A stretch of 64,000 nt of DNA. It comes from Methanoregulaceae archaeon. GTDB lineage: Bacteria; Armatimonadota; Fimbriimonadia; Fimbriimonadales; Fimbriimonadaceae. The first letter of the stretch is position 1, and every line of letters starts with the position of its first letter. The DNA lies in NCBI GenBank assembly GCA_020850325.1, contig JADZEW010000021.1:164288-228287 (forward strand), given 5' to 3'. This document shows positions 43,648 to 52,552 of this stretch, in pieces. Position numbers and translations under genes: made by a program. The notes beneath the pieces were generated by a model, which saw only the letters and a list, made by a program, of their open reading frames with translations, did not search any database and was not told where the DNA came from.

Positions 43648-44861
43648 CGTCTGCCTCCTAAGGTCCGCTCAAAGAACCGGTTTCGGCGGCTGCGCAGCCC
43701 CGCCCAAAACGCCAGGAACGCAACCGCGCCCAGGGCGAAGGGCATCCGTGCTTGTTTTTGGGGCGTAGCCCCCACGGCAAACCTCGACACGACAGGAATC
43801 TTTTCGACTCGGTCAGCATGTTTCACTTCGATATGGCCCACCTGTTGGCCCGGGGCGATGGGCAATCGCAGCCCCGCTGAGGGAATGATCGCGATTTCGG
43901 GCTCCGGGGTCTCTCCCGCCGTTACCATCGCTCGGAACGAGCGCACCGGTACGGGGGTGATCTCCTCGCCATTGGCGAGCTTGATCGTCTGCGCCAGCGG
44001 TTCGCCCGCCGACACCAGTCGCGTCGGCGAAAAGGTCTTGAAGCCCCAGTCGATCAGGTCTTGGGTATCGCTGCGCCAAGCATCGCTTTTCATCACCACC
44101 GAGATCAGTCGGAAGCCGTTGCGCGAAGCGCTGCCAACGAAGCACATGCCCGCCGGGCGGGTGAATCCGGTCTTGATGCCGTCAGCGGTCGGATCATCGG
44201 CCAGATACTTGTTGCGGCTGACGATCAGCTTGTCGGTCTGGCCCGGCTCGCGATCGATGACCGCTTTGCGGGAGCGCACGATCTCTCGGAACTCGGGGTA
44301 GCGCATCGCTTCGCGGGCGATGAGGGCCAAATCGCGGGCGGTTGTGTAGTGTTCAGGATCGTGGAGCCCGTGGGGATTCTTGAACTGCGACCCGGTACAG
44401 CCGAGGCGGCGCGCGCGTTCATTCATCATCTCGGCGAACTTCTCGACTGAGCCCGCGGCGTGGGTGGCTCCGGCCGCGCTCGCGTCGTTGCCGCTGCGGA
44501 GCATGATGCCGGCGAGGAGGTGATCCAACGCGAGCCGCTCGCCCGGTTTCAAGTGGAGCGATGCCTCGCCGACCTTCTCGATGTCCTCGGGGGCGGTGAC
44601 GGTTTCATCGAGTCGGCAATGCTCGATCAGCAGGAGGGCGGTGAGAATCTTGGTGGTCGAGGCGGGGAACATTCGCTCGTCCGCGCGCTTCTCGAACAGC
44701 ACCTGTCCGCTGGCCTCGTCAATGAGGATCGCGGCTTGGCAACTCAGGGCCGCCGGGTCGGGGAGCGGGGGTCGAGGTGGCTCGACGGGAGTCTTCTGGG
44801 CAACGCCGCTGGCGACGAGCAATGTCGCCGTGGCCGCCCCGATCGATCGCCATCGCCCCAT
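43644..44861 (-). CDS. D-alanyl-D-alanine carboxypeptidase (peptidase S11)
   Basis: Periplasmic penicillin-binding protein that trims peptidoglycan pentapeptides. The 405 residues have a signal peptide (WRSIGAATATLLVASGVA), SxxK in FPASTTKILTALL near residue 72, SxN as LRSGNDASA, and KTG in ADGIKTGFT. A C-terminal beta domain (residues ~300-375) is followed by a membrane anchor (LGAVAFLAFWAGL) and a basic tail. ATG 44861 gives the signal peptide; TAGACT lies 8 nt upstream. The in-frame extension to 45002 runs into a REP element and is rejected. Confidence 0.92.
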   Translation of the reverse strand: MGRWRSIGAATATLLVASGVAQKTPVEPPRPPLPDPAALSCQAAILIDEASGQVLFEKRADERMFPASTTKILTALLLIEHCRLDETVTAPEDIEKVGEASLHLKPGERLALDHLLAGIMLRSGNDASAAGATHAAGSVEKFAEMMNERARRLGCTGSQFKNPHGLHDPEHYTTARDLALIAREAMRYPEFREIVRSRKAVIDREPGQTDKLIVSRNKYLADDPTADGIKTGFTRPAGMCFVGSASRNGFRLISVVMKSDAWRSDTQDLIDWGFKTFSPTRLVSAGEPLAQTIKLANGEEITPVPVRSFRAMVTAGETPEPEIAIIPSAGLRLPIAPGQQVGHIEVKHADRVEKIPVVSRFAVGATPQKQARMPFALGAVAFLAFWAGLRSRRNRFFERTLGGRR

Positions 44862-44869
44862 GGGCAGGG

Positions 44870-44875
44870 AGTCTA
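44870..44875 (-). promoter_or_regulatory. -10 box of the carboxypeptidase gene
   Basis: TAGACT, 8 nt before the ATG. Confidence 0.45.
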
Positions 44876-44931
44876 CTTGGTTTGGTGCTGAGTGGGGTCG
44901 CCAGAGTATCCCGATTGACCCTTCCGTCCCT

Positions 44932-45014
44932 CGTAGCCGCGGGATGCACTCGTGCCCGCGTTGGGCCGACCTTGCGTTCCTATGACGCCGGCACAATGGC
45001 ATCCGGCGGCTACA
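44932..45014. repeat. REP-like paired hairpin element, copy 2
   Basis: Left hairpin 44932-44960 (GCGGG/CCCGC around ATGCACTCGTG), right hairpin 44986-45014 (CGCCGG/CCGGCG around CACAATGGCAT), about 25 bp apart. Opposite orientation to copy 1, with one arm identical. Confidence 0.75.
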
Positions 45015-45062
45015 AAAAAGACGCCGCTAGGTGTACAAAGCAATGCCTATCCCAAACGGCTC

Positions 45063-47441
45063 TCAATCCAGTCCCGCGTCTTCGCGCTCCCGTTCGTAGG
45101 CGTCTACGCAACGCTCAAACGTGTCGACCATCGCGCGAGTTGCCGCCAGCGGATCGCCCGAGTACGGCCAGATCATGGCGTCGCGAGTGATATACACATC
45201 GCGCCGGGCACGGGTCATCATGCTGAAGATCCGCGGCGCGATCGCGGCGCGATTCTCAAAGCTCACCGACAGCCGCCCGCCCTTGCCGTCGACCTTCTCA
45301 AACCCGAACTTCTTGCCCGACATCCGCATGCGCATCACCTCGAACGCGGCTTTCACTGGCTCGGGGGGATGGCCGTAGCGGTCTTCAACCTCGCTCGATA
45401 CCTCGCTCAGCCGCTCTACCGTTCGGGTCGACATCAGCTGCTGGTAGAAGTAGAGCCGCTGGGACTGTTCGCGGATGTACGTCTCGGGAATGTACGCGGC
45501 AACGGGTAGGTCGAAGACCGGCAGCGGGCCATAGTCGATCTCAACTTCCTGTCCGGGAATGACGACCGGCGCCCCATCCACGCCCTGCTTGAGGGCGCTG
45601 ACCGCTTCCTCGATCAGTTGGGTGTACAGCTCATAGCCGATCGCCGCCATCGCGCCGTGCTGCTTTGCGCCGAGCAGTTCGCCTGCGCCGCGGATCTGCA
45701 GATCGCGGAACGCCAGCGAGTAACCCGAGCCGAGCGAAGAGAACTCCTGCAACGCCTGTAGCCGGTGCATCGCATTGTCCCCCAGCTCTTTCTGGTGATA
45801 CAGGAAGTAGGCGTAAGCCTGGCGATCGGAGCGCCCGACGCGCCCACGGAGCTGGTAGAGCTGGGATAGACCCAGGCGATCGGCGTTCTCGACGATCAGC
45901 GTGTTCGCGTTCGGGATGTCGATGCCGTTTTCGACGATCGTCGTCGACAGAAGTACGTCGATCTCGCCCTTGATGAAGCCGATCATCACCGGTTCGAGTT
46001 CGGCTTCCGTCATCTGGCCGTGGCCGATTCCCACGCGCGCAGTGGGAACGAGCTTCTTCAGCCGCTCGGCAACGTGGTAAATCTGATCCACCCGGTTGAA
46101 CACATAGAACACCTGGCCACCGCGACTGAGCTCTCGCAACACCGCCTCGCGAACGACGTCGGAGACGTATGGGCGGACATAGGTTCGGATCGCGAGCCGC
46201 CCCGGGGGCGGATCGTTGATGAGCGACATCTGGCGCAGATCCATCATCGCCATGCTGAGCGTCCGTGGAATCGGCGTCGCCGACATCGAAAGCACATCGA
46301 CCGAGGTGCGCAGGTGCTTTAGCGACTCCTTTTGCTTGACGCCGAACTTCTGCTCCTCGTCGACAATCACGAGGCCGAGGTCTTTGAACGCGATCTCCTT
46401 GGAGAGGAGCGCGTGGGTGCCGAGCACGAGCTCGATCTTGCCTTCGGCAAGGCCCTTCAGAATCTCGGCCTTCTCCTTAGCGGAGCGGAATCGGTTCAGC
46501 AATCCCATGCGGACGCCGAATCCGCCAAGCCGCTCGCGGAAGTTGCGGAAGTGCTGTTCACTGAGAATCGTCGTCGGACACAGGACCGCTACCTGGCGGC
46601 CCGCCTGGATCGCCTTGAACGCCCCCCGGATCGCGACTTCCGTCTTCCCGAACCCCACGTCCCCGCAGATCAGCCGGTCCATCGGCCACTCCTCGAGCAG
46701 GTCGCGCTTCACGTCCCGGATCGCCGCCATCTGACTCGGCGTCTCCACCCACGGGAAGGTCGCTTCCATCTCCGCTTGCCACGGAGTGTCCGGGCCAAAA
46801 GGGCGGCGCCGCACCGCCTTCCGCTCCGCGTAGAGTTTCACGAGATCGCGGGCGAATGCGCGGGCGTCGTCTTTGGCTTTGGCGATGGTCTTTTGCCACT
46901 CGCCGCCCGTAAGGCGGTTCAGTTTGGGTTGGCTGTCGCCGGGGTTGAGGTACTTCTGCACGCGGTCCAACTGATCGGCGGGCACGAACAGCTTGTCGGG
47001 CGCCGCGTACTCGATGAAGAGAAACTCCTTCTTCACCCCCTCCACCTCGCGCGAAACGAGCCCTCGGAAGACGCCGATGCCAAAGCTGACGTGGACCACG
47101 TAGTCGCCAGGCTTGAGATCGAGCACGGTGGCGATCGGGGCACCCTCGGTGAACCGCTTCTGGGGGAGTTTCAGCCGCGCCACGCCGAAGAGCTCGGCGT
47201 CCGAGACCAGGGCAAACTTACGCTCGGGCATGACGAACCCCCCGCCGAGATTGCCTTGCGCTAGATACAGGCGACCGGGTTCGGGAGTCGCGCCGGCCTC
47301 AAGCTCCTGCGGATGGAGGTCCACCTGGGCAAGCACGGACCGCGCGCGGTTCGGCTGATCGGTCGAGATGACGATCATGAACCCCTCGCGCTGCCAGTTC
47401 TGGAGCGTGCTCGCAAGTGGCGTCATAAGTGAGCTACTCAT
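45063..47441 (-). CDS. mfd: Mfd transcription-repair coupling factor lacking the UvrB-like module
   Basis: Mfd displaces stalled RNA polymerase and recruits UvrA; normal length is about 1150 residues. This 792-residue protein starts at domain D3 (residues 1-100; FVMPERKFALVSDAELFG). It has the RNAP-interacting CarD-like domain (about 108-175; GDYVVHVSFGIGVFRGLV), the RecG-like translocase (Walker A GDVGFGKTE at 260-268, VIVDEEQKFG, SATPIPRT, and YQLRGRVGRSDRQ) and D7 (PLPVFDLPVAAYIPETYI). Domains D1-D2, which bind UvrA, are absent. Upstream in-frame sequence to 48077 is antisense to an SRPBCC gene, not UvrB-like. ATG 47441 starts the D3 core; 47426 is an alternative. Confidence 0.9.
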   Translation of the reverse strand: MSSSLMTPLASTLQNWQREGFMIVISTDQPNRARSVLAQVDLHPQELEAGATPEPGRLYLAQGNLGGGFVMPERKFALVSDAELFGVARLKLPQKRFTEGAPIATVLDLKPGDYVVHVSFGIGVFRGLVSREVEGVKKEFLFIEYAAPDKLFVPADQLDRVQKYLNPGDSQPKLNRLTGGEWQKTIAKAKDDARAFARDLVKLYAERKAVRRRPFGPDTPWQAEMEATFPWVETPSQMAAIRDVKRDLLEEWPMDRLICGDVGFGKTEVAIRGAFKAIQAGRQVAVLCPTTILSEQHFRNFRERLGGFGVRMGLLNRFRSAKEKAEILKGLAEGKIELVLGTHALLSKEIAFKDLGLVIVDEEQKFGVKQKESLKHLRTSVDVLSMSATPIPRTLSMAMMDLRQMSLINDPPPGRLAIRTYVRPYVSDVVREAVLRELSRGGQVFYVFNRVDQIYHVAERLKKLVPTARVGIGHGQMTEAELEPVMIGFIKGEIDVLLSTTIVENGIDIPNANTLIVENADRLGLSQLYQLRGRVGRSDRQAYAYFLYHQKELGDNAMHRLQALQEFSSLGSGYSLAFRDLQIRGAGELLGAKQHGAMAAIGYELYTQLIEEAVSALKQGVDGAPVVIPGQEVEIDYGPLPVFDLPVAAYIPETYIREQSQRLYFYQQLMSTRTVERLSEVSSEVEDRYGHPPEPVKAAFEVMRMRMSGKKFGFEKVDGKGGRLSVSFENRAAIAPRIFSMMTRARRDVYITRDAMIWPYSGDPLAATRAMVDTFERCVDAYEREREDAGLD

Positions 47442-47446
47442 GATAG

Positions 47447-47481
47447 CCCGGGTGGGCTGGGGCTGGCTTGGGTTGCTCGGC
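47447..47481 (-). repeat. Degenerate CCAACCC-type units upstream of mfd
   Basis: On the minus strand, CGAGCAACCC, AAGCCAGCCC and CAGCCCACCC are imperfect 10-bp units like those before uvrA, in the same orientation towards the start codon. Weak match. Confidence 0.4.
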
Positions 47482-47501
47482 CACCGAGATATATGCAACA
47501 A

Positions 47502-47507
47502 TAATAT
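47502..47507 (+). promoter_or_regulatory. -10 box of the SRPBCC gene
   Basis: TAATAT, 6 nt before the ATG. Confidence 0.55.
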
Positions 47508-47513
47508 TGCATT

Positions 47514-47969
47514 ATGAACACCGTCCCCGATCGAATCGAACGCTCCGTCGTCATCGCGGCTCCCATCGAGCGCGTCTTCAAGGCCATCTCCGACCCCGCG
47601 GAGTTCGGCACCTGGTTCTCGAACGGGGTCGAAGGCGACTTCGAAGTCGGCTCCCAGCCGGTGATCGACGAAGGCAAGTACGGCCGGTTCCGACTCGCCA
47701 TCATCGCCAAGGAGCCGCCCACCTACTTCGCTTATCGCTGGGTCTCGGGCACTGCGTTTGTGCCGGACGGCTTTACGTCTAACCCACTGGAGCATCCGAA
47801 CACTCTCGTCGAGTTCCGACTCTCGGCCACCGACCAAGGCACCGAAGTCTGCGTCACCGAAACCGGGTTCGCTACGCTCCCCGAGTCTTACGCGGCCCAG
47901 AACTTCGAAGACAACACCGGCGGCTGGGAGTATCAGCTCAACGAACTCGCGAATCACGTGTCCGCATGA
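47514..47969 (+). CDS. SRPBCC/AHSA1-like ligand-binding protein
   Basis: START-like helix-grip fold protein of the activator-of-Hsp90-ATPase-1-like group; bacterial members bind small hydrophobic ligands and are usually paired with ArsR regulators. The 151 residues show RIERSVVIAAPIERVFKAIS, EFGTWFSNGVEGDFEVG and a C-terminal helix GGWEYQLNELANHV. An ArsR gene follows after 133 bp, a common pairing. ATG 47514 is 6 nt after TAATAT. Confidence 0.87.
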   Translation: MNTVPDRIERSVVIAAPIERVFKAISDPAEFGTWFSNGVEGDFEVGSQPVIDEGKYGRFRLAIIAKEPPTYFAYRWVSGTAFVPDGFTSNPLEHPNTLVEFRLSATDQGTEVCVTETGFATLPESYAAQNFEDNTGGWEYQLNELANHVSA

Positions 47970-47995
47970 TGCGTCCAGAAAGAGAGACTTATCCT

Positions 47996-48082
47996 GAGGC
48001 CGCCGGTGGGTTCGTCCCGGCGCGGAAAGGAAACCCCTGTGTTGGTTCTGCGAGGGCACGATACATCCCTCGCCCACAACGT
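47996..48082. repeat. REP-like paired hairpin element, copy 3
   Basis: Left hairpin CGCCGG-TGGGTTCGT-CCCGGCG near 47999-48022 and right hairpin CGAGGG-CACGATACAT-CCCTCG at 48050-48071, followed by CCCAC. Between the SRPBCC and ArsR genes. Confidence 0.7.
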
Positions 48083-48102
48083 AGGGCGGGGAGGGTTGCT
48101 CC

Positions 48103-48438
48103 GTGAGCGCACCGACTCTGTTTCGCGCGCTGGGCGACCCGCTCCGCTATACGATGGTGGAGCGGCTGAGCACCGAGTCGCCGATGACGGTGGGCCGGGT
48201 GACCGAGGGGCTCGACCTCACCCGCCAAGGCGCGCGGAGGCAGCTTCAGGTGCTGGTCGATGCGGGGCTGGTGGTCTTGGAGCCGAAGGGAAGGGAAGTC
48301 TACGCCCACCTCGAACCCGAAGCGCTCTCGGCGATGCACCAGATGGTCGAAGAACTGACGCGTCGGTGGGACCGACGGCTGGATGCGCTGAGGAGGCATT
48401 TGGAGGATGATCAAACTGGCTCGGGTAAGCCCGCCTAA
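48103..48438 (+). CDS. ArsR-family winged-helix transcriptional regulator
   Basis: Repressor of about 111 residues with the ArsR winged helix: LFRALGDPLRYTMVERLS, then VTEGLDLTRQGARRQLQVLV recognition helix and wing DAGLVVLEPKGREVYAHLEP. No CxC metal-binding pair, so it is probably not a metal sensor; such ArsR-SRPBCC pairs are ligand-linked. GTG 48103 has GGAGGG 7 nt upstream. The REP element separates it from the SRPBCC gene. Confidence 0.9.
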   Translation: MSAPTLFRALGDPLRYTMVERLSTESPMTVGRVTEGLDLTRQGARRQLQVLVDAGLVVLEPKGREVYAHLEPEALSAMHQMVEELTRRWDRRLDALRRHLEDDQTGSGKPA

Positions 48439-48462
48439 CTTTCGAATCCCGTAGTCCGTCCA

Positions 48463-50361
48463 ATGCGTATGGCCAGGCGTACTTTGGGTGCGGTCGCGAT
48501 CCTGCTGCTCATGGTGGTCGCTCAGCTTGGCGCGGCCGATGGCGGGTTCTTCGGTAAGAACGTCGGGGCCAAGTTGACGATCCCCGACCAGCGGGCGATC
48601 ATTGTGTGGAACGAGGGTCAGCAGACCTTGTTCGTCGAGTCCAACTTGCGCGCGGCGGCGGGCGAGTACAGCTGGGTCATTCCTCTACCCGCGCCGCCGA
48701 CCGAGATCGGCAAGGCCCGCCCGAGCGTGATGGACCTCGTCTTCGGCGAGCTGTCGCCGATGGTCCGCGCGCGTGACTCGGGCGAACGCTATGACGCCAC
48801 GATGATTCTGTGCTCGACCCTCCTGGCTGCTTTGATCGTCTTGCGCTGGAGGTCGGGTCCGCGCTGGCACCGTCTTGTGCTGTTGTTCGCGATCCCGGCG
48901 TTTGTCTTCATTCTCTCTCCCGCTTCAACGCTGCATGCCGCGAAGAGTGCCGCGGGCGGCGGAGATACCGTACGTGTGCTCGACCGCCAGACGATTGGCT
49001 CGTACGACGTGAGCGTGGTGAAGTCGGACGATGCCAAGGCCCTCGTCCAGTGGCTCGACAAGGCGGGCACGCCCCTCCCCGACCACGCGCGGCCCGTCAT
49101 CGAGAGCTACATCCGCGAGGGGTGGTGCTTCATGACGGCGCGTTTTCGCAAGGACATGGCCGCCGACGCCGCGCCGCACCCGGTGCGAATCAAGTTCCCC
49201 GCCGAGGAGCCGGTGTATCCGATGCGCCTGACGGGCGTGGTCAGTGACCGGCTCGATCTGGACTTGGTGGTCATCGGGCCGAAGGTCGCCGAGTGCCCGC
49301 CGCTTACGCTGCTTCGCAGCCGCAAACTCATTGCTGAGAAGCTGGAGGCGCCGCCGATGTTCAACGTTCGCCAATCGTCCTTTGCGCTTCGGCATGCGGA
49401 CATCATCGCCGACCTGCCGGACCGAGGGCTGGCCACCCGGTTGCGCAGCAAACTCTTGCGAGATCAGATGCAATCGGACTACGCCATCGAGTGGAAGGGT
49501 GACGCCCCCGAGATGCCGCAGTTCTTCAGCGAGCGTGCGGCGCGCGATCGCGGCATTGCGGCGGGTCTGGCGGCGATGAGCGTCTTCGTCCTCATCGGTG
49601 CGGGAGTCGGCGTGTTTCGTCCCCCCACGCGGGCTCGCACCTTTGTGATTGCCCTGTTAGGCCTGAGTTTGCTGGCCGGGGCGGTGGGCGGCGTGGTGAC
49701 CGCGGCGACGCCGACCCTCATAACCGATGAGGGCAGGCCCGCGCGTCCGGAATCCGAAGCGCACGTTGTCGGCAGTTGTGTCCGTCAAGCGTTCGAGGGG
49801 GCGCAGACCCTTGACTTCGACCCGTTCCGAGTGCGCTTTGAACGGGGGCTCCGTGCGTGTGCGAAGGCCAGCCGCAGCAAGTCACCGCCCGAAGCTTGGC
49901 TCAAAGATGATGTGGGCGGGTACCTCATCACCGAGACCGCGAAGGACGAGTTCGAAATCCAACTCATGGACGCATGGGGCCAGATCGAGCGGATGAAGTT
50001 CAAGGATCGGGTGGTGACGCCGAGCGACCCGGTCGTTCGGACGACGGTGCGGTTGGCTCCTGGCCCCGAGCGGCTTCTGGATCCGGCCCGTCGGGCTGGG
50101 ATTCTCGACTGGAACTCGACGCGCGTGGAGTTCACGACCCCGAGCGGCAAGGTGTTAACGGCGCGACCGCTTAAAGACGGCCGGTTTGAGGTGAAGTTGC
50201 CGGCGGGCGAGTTCCGCGTGTTCGTCAAGGGACACGTTCTCTTTGAGCCGGTCAAGTGGGCGCGCAATGACACTCTTGAAGTGCCGTTCCAACGGTCGTT
50301 CACGGCCCAAGGCGAGTTCGATCTGAGCCGGCACTTCTCGGAGCAGCTGGGCCCGCGGTGA
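48463..50361 (+). CDS. DUF2330-like secreted/membrane protein
   Basis: Function unknown; the N-terminus matches the DUF2330 pattern (GGFFGKNVGAKLTIPDQRAI, then EYSWVIPLPAPPTEIG). The 632 residues have a signal peptide (TLGAVAILLLMVVAQLG), a hydrophobic stretch near residues 108-155, another near 365-400 (GLAAMSVFVLIGAGVG and FVIALLGLSLLAGAVGG) and a C-terminal beta-rich domain. It therefore seems anchored with extracytoplasmic domains. Starts 24 bp after the ArsR stop; co-transcription is possible. Confidence 0.75.
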   Translation: MRMARRTLGAVAILLLMVVAQLGAADGGFFGKNVGAKLTIPDQRAIIVWNEGQQTLFVESNLRAAAGEYSWVIPLPAPPTEIGKARPSVMDLVFGELSPMVRARDSGERYDATMILCSTLLAALIVLRWRSGPRWHRLVLLFAIPAFVFILSPASTLHAAKSAAGGGDTVRVLDRQTIGSYDVSVVKSDDAKALVQWLDKAGTPLPDHARPVIESYIREGWCFMTARFRKDMAADAAPHPVRIKFPAEEPVYPMRLTGVVSDRLDLDLVVIGPKVAECPPLTLLRSRKLIAEKLEAPPMFNVRQSSFALRHADIIADLPDRGLATRLRSKLLRDQMQSDYAIEWKGDAPEMPQFFSERAARDRGIAAGLAAMSVFVLIGAGVGVFRPPTRARTFVIALLGLSLLAGAVGGVVTAATPTLITDEGRPARPESEAHVVGSCVRQAFEGAQTLDFDPFRVRFERGLRACAKASRSKSPPEAWLKDDVGGYLITETAKDEFEIQLMDAWGQIERMKFKDRVVTPSDPVVRTTVRLAPGPERLLDPARRAGILDWNSTRVEFTTPSGKVLTARPLKDGRFEVKLPAGEFRVFVKGHVLFEPVKWARNDTLEVPFQRSFTAQGEFDLSRHFSEQLGPR

Positions 50362-50450
50362 GGCATGCAAGCCTTCCGCCGGAAGTGATGAGGCAGACGA
50401 GGGGCGTGGATGGCTCGTGCCGCGCGACAGCCTCTCGCAGAGGGTTGAGA

Positions 50451-50478
50451 TGAGGGGCTCTTAGCAAGTCGCCCCTCA
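50451..50478. terminator. Hairpin between DUF2330 gene and galT
   Basis: Perfect 8-bp stem TGAGGGGC/GCCCCTCA with a 12-nt loop. Lies between convergent genes; no strong T-tract. Confidence 0.5.
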
Positions 50479-50501
50479 CCCCGGTTCGCTTACGCTCACC
50501 G

Positions 50502-50530
50502 ACCCTCTCCCTGCCAAGCAAGGAGAGGGT
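50502..50530. repeat. ACCCTCTCC/GGAGAGGGT hairpin
   Basis: Perfect 9-bp stem with an 11-nt loop (CTGCCAAGCAA), close to the end of galT. Member of the CTCCCC hairpin family and a plausible bidirectional terminator. Confidence 0.6.
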
Positions 50531-50552
50531 ACTCGTGCGGCGCTTGAAGTTC

Positions 50553-51500
50553 TTAACTCATGCACTCCCGCAACCTTGCCGCGGAGTCTTCGGGCAGGGT
50601 GTCGTTGATGAACGCGCCCGCGCCAGCTTCGCTTCCCGCGAGGTACTTCAGCTTGTCCGCCGTTCGGTAGGGCGGATAGAACTCGACATGGAAACGACTT
50701 GACGCGTGCTGGTGCATCGACATGATGTAGGGGAGCGAGAAGCCAAACAATCGGTCATAACCCCGCGTCACCTTGAGCAGCATCGCCGCCAAGTCGTCGA
50801 GTTGTTCATCCGACATCGAGGCTAGCGTGGGTAAGTCCCCTTTCGCGACCACCCAGATCTCGTAGGGGTAGCGAGCGAACTTCGGAACCACGGCGACGAA
50901 GGTCTCGCTCTCGGCCACCACACGTGGCCCCGCCATCTCCTCGGCCAGCCAATCCGACCACAGCGAGCGTCCATGCTCGGCTTGGTAGCGCCGCTCCGAA
51001 GCGAGTTCCGTCGCCAGCACCGGCGGCACGAACGGATAGGCATAGATCTGCCCGTGGGGGTGGCTCAGCGTCACCCCGATCTCTTTGCCCTTGTTCTCGA
51101 AGATGAACACATACTCGATGCCGTTCCGAGTGCTGAGATCGACATAGCGGTCGCGCCAAACGCGCGTCAGCTTGCGAACCTGCTCATCCGGCAACGTTGC
51201 GAAAGTCGCATGATGGTTTTGGCTGTAGCAAACGACCTCGCAGACTCCGTGCGACGGCCGGATCGGGACGAGGTCGGTGCCACTGACCGCAGGTTCCGGC
51301 GGATTCGGCGAGAGCGACGGAAACTTGTTCTCGAACACGACGATGTCGTACTCGGGCAAGGGAATCTCGGTCGGGAATCCCCCCGGCTTGGTCGGGCAGA
51401 GCGGGCAATAGTCGGCGGGCGGGTGGAACGTCCGATCCTGGCGGTGGGTGGCGGTGATGACCCACGTGTCAAGGAACGGATGATAGCGAAGCTCCGACAT
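50553..51500 (-). CDS. galT: Galactose-1-phosphate uridylyltransferase
   Basis: Leloir pathway enzyme exchanging UMP between UDP-glucose and galactose-1-phosphate. The 315 residues contain CPLC and downstream metal residues near 33-55, NKFPSLSPNPP, the catalytic HPHGQIYAYPF near residue 145 (nucleophile His) and the C-terminal HASSRFHVEFYPPYR. CACAAT lies 9 nt before the ATG. No galK or galE next to it; NHL-propeller gene lies 18 bp upstream. Confidence 0.93.
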   Translation of the reverse strand: MSELRYHPFLDTWVITATHRQDRTFHPPADYCPLCPTKPGGFPTEIPLPEYDIVVFENKFPSLSPNPPEPAVSGTDLVPIRPSHGVCEVVCYSQNHHATFATLPDEQVRKLTRVWRDRYVDLSTRNGIEYVFIFENKGKEIGVTLSHPHGQIYAYPFVPPVLATELASERRYQAEHGRSLWSDWLAEEMAGPRVVAESETFVAVVPKFARYPYEIWVVAKGDLPTLASMSDEQLDDLAAMLLKVTRGYDRLFGFSLPYIMSMHQHASSRFHVEFYPPYRTADKLKYLAGSEAGAGAFINDTLPEDSAARLRECMS

Positions 51501-51518
51501 GCCAAGGGGATTGTGGCA

Positions 51519-52529
51519 CTACACCCGGCGGAGGAGCGTAACCCGCCCGATTGGCACCCACTCCGAGACCAGGATGTCACCGTTTCGCAGAAAGATCGCG
51601 TCGTGCGGGTGGACAAACTTGCCGGGCACAAACTCACTTCGGGGTCGGCCGCGCAGGTTTGTCGGGTCGCCGTCCCCAAGATGCACGATCACGCGGTTAT
51701 CCTCGTCGAGGATTGTCACCACGCTCTGCAGGTCGGGCACGAGCAACTCGCCTTCGCGGATCGAGAAGTGGCACGGGAGCCGCATTCCCGCCTTCACAAA
51801 GCACACGTGCTGGCCGTCGAGATCGAAGTACTGCAGCCGCCGATTGGAGCGGTCGGCGACTACGAGGAACGGCGTCTTGCCTCGGTCATCCACCCACAAG
51901 CCGTGCGGCTGAAGCACCTGTCCCCGCTCCGCGCCGGGCTGGGTGATCGTCTTCTGGTAGTTGCCCTTCGCGTCGTAAACGTGGATCCAGTTGGAACCGT
52001 ATCCATCGGCGACGAACAGCATCCCGTTCGGCCCGAACGCGACGTTGGTGGGAATGTACGGCTCGTTCTTCGAGTACTTGCCCGATGCCATGGGCACGCC
52101 TTGCTCCCAGACAACGGTGCCATCGAGCTTGGTTTTCACGACATTCCGCTTGTTGGTGTCGCAGTGGTAGATGAACTCCTCGCGCCCTTCCTTGCGGATG
52201 TCGAGCCCGTGCGCCCCACCCTTGAACTGCGATCCCCAGGATCGCAAGAACTTGCCGTCTTCGCTGTACACGCACACCGCGTCGGCGCTCGTGCTCGAAG
52301 CATGCACCGTGTGCGACACGTAGATGTTGCCGCGAGAGTCTTGGGTAAGGCCGTGGGTGTCGCCAAATGCCATGCCCTCGGGCGGGGTTAGCCAGTCGTG
52401 GATGCACTCGTACCGGTGGCTGCCCGAGCCGAGGATCGGGTTCTGGCCGAAACGAGGCAACGGGACGGCTCCGACGAGCGCGACCCCGCCGACCGCCGAT
52501 AGGAACTCGCGCCGAGACATGTTGTTCAT
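51519..52529 (-). CDS. Tat-exported NHL-type beta-propeller protein
   Basis: The 336 residues start with a twin-arginine signal (SRREFLSAVGGVALVGAV). The mature protein is a six-bladed NHL-like propeller: repeated GNIYVSHTVH, NGMLFVADGYGSNWIHVYD, FLVVADRSNRRLQYFD and NGDILVSEW strands. Related proteins include peptidyl-glycine alpha-amidating lyase-like and lactonase-like propellers, so the function is open. Start at ATG 52529 (TAAAGT 7 nt upstream) or 52520, both before the Tat motif. Confidence 0.82.
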   Translation of the reverse strand: MNNMSRREFLSAVGGVALVGAVPLPRFGQNPILGSGSHRYECIHDWLTPPEGMAFGDTHGLTQDSRGNIYVSHTVHASSTSADAVCVYSEDGKFLRSWGSQFKGGAHGLDIRKEGREEFIYHCDTNKRNVVKTKLDGTVVWEQGVPMASGKYSKNEPYIPTNVAFGPNGMLFVADGYGSNWIHVYDAKGNYQKTITQPGAERGQVLQPHGLWVDDRGKTPFLVVADRSNRRLQYFDLDGQHVCFVKAGMRLPCHFSIREGELLVPDLQSVVTILDEDNRVIVHLGDGDPTNLRGRPRSEFVPGKFVHPHDAIFLRNGDILVSEWVPIGRVTLLRRV

Positions 52530-52536
52530 AGCGCGC

Positions 52537-52542
52537 ACTTTA
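52537..52542 (-). promoter_or_regulatory. -10 box of the NHL-propeller gene
   Basis: TAAAGT, 7 nt before ATG 52529. Confidence 0.45.
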
Positions 52543-52552
52543 CCTGCGCTGA

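Noticed and set aside
43644..45002. Longer start for the carboxypeptidase
   Set aside because: The extension runs through the REP-like element and lacks coding character.
47442..48077. In-frame N-terminal extension of Mfd giving a 1004-residue protein
   Set aside because: It is antisense to the SRPBCC gene, has no UvrB-like motifs and crosses a REP element; it does not restore the missing domains.
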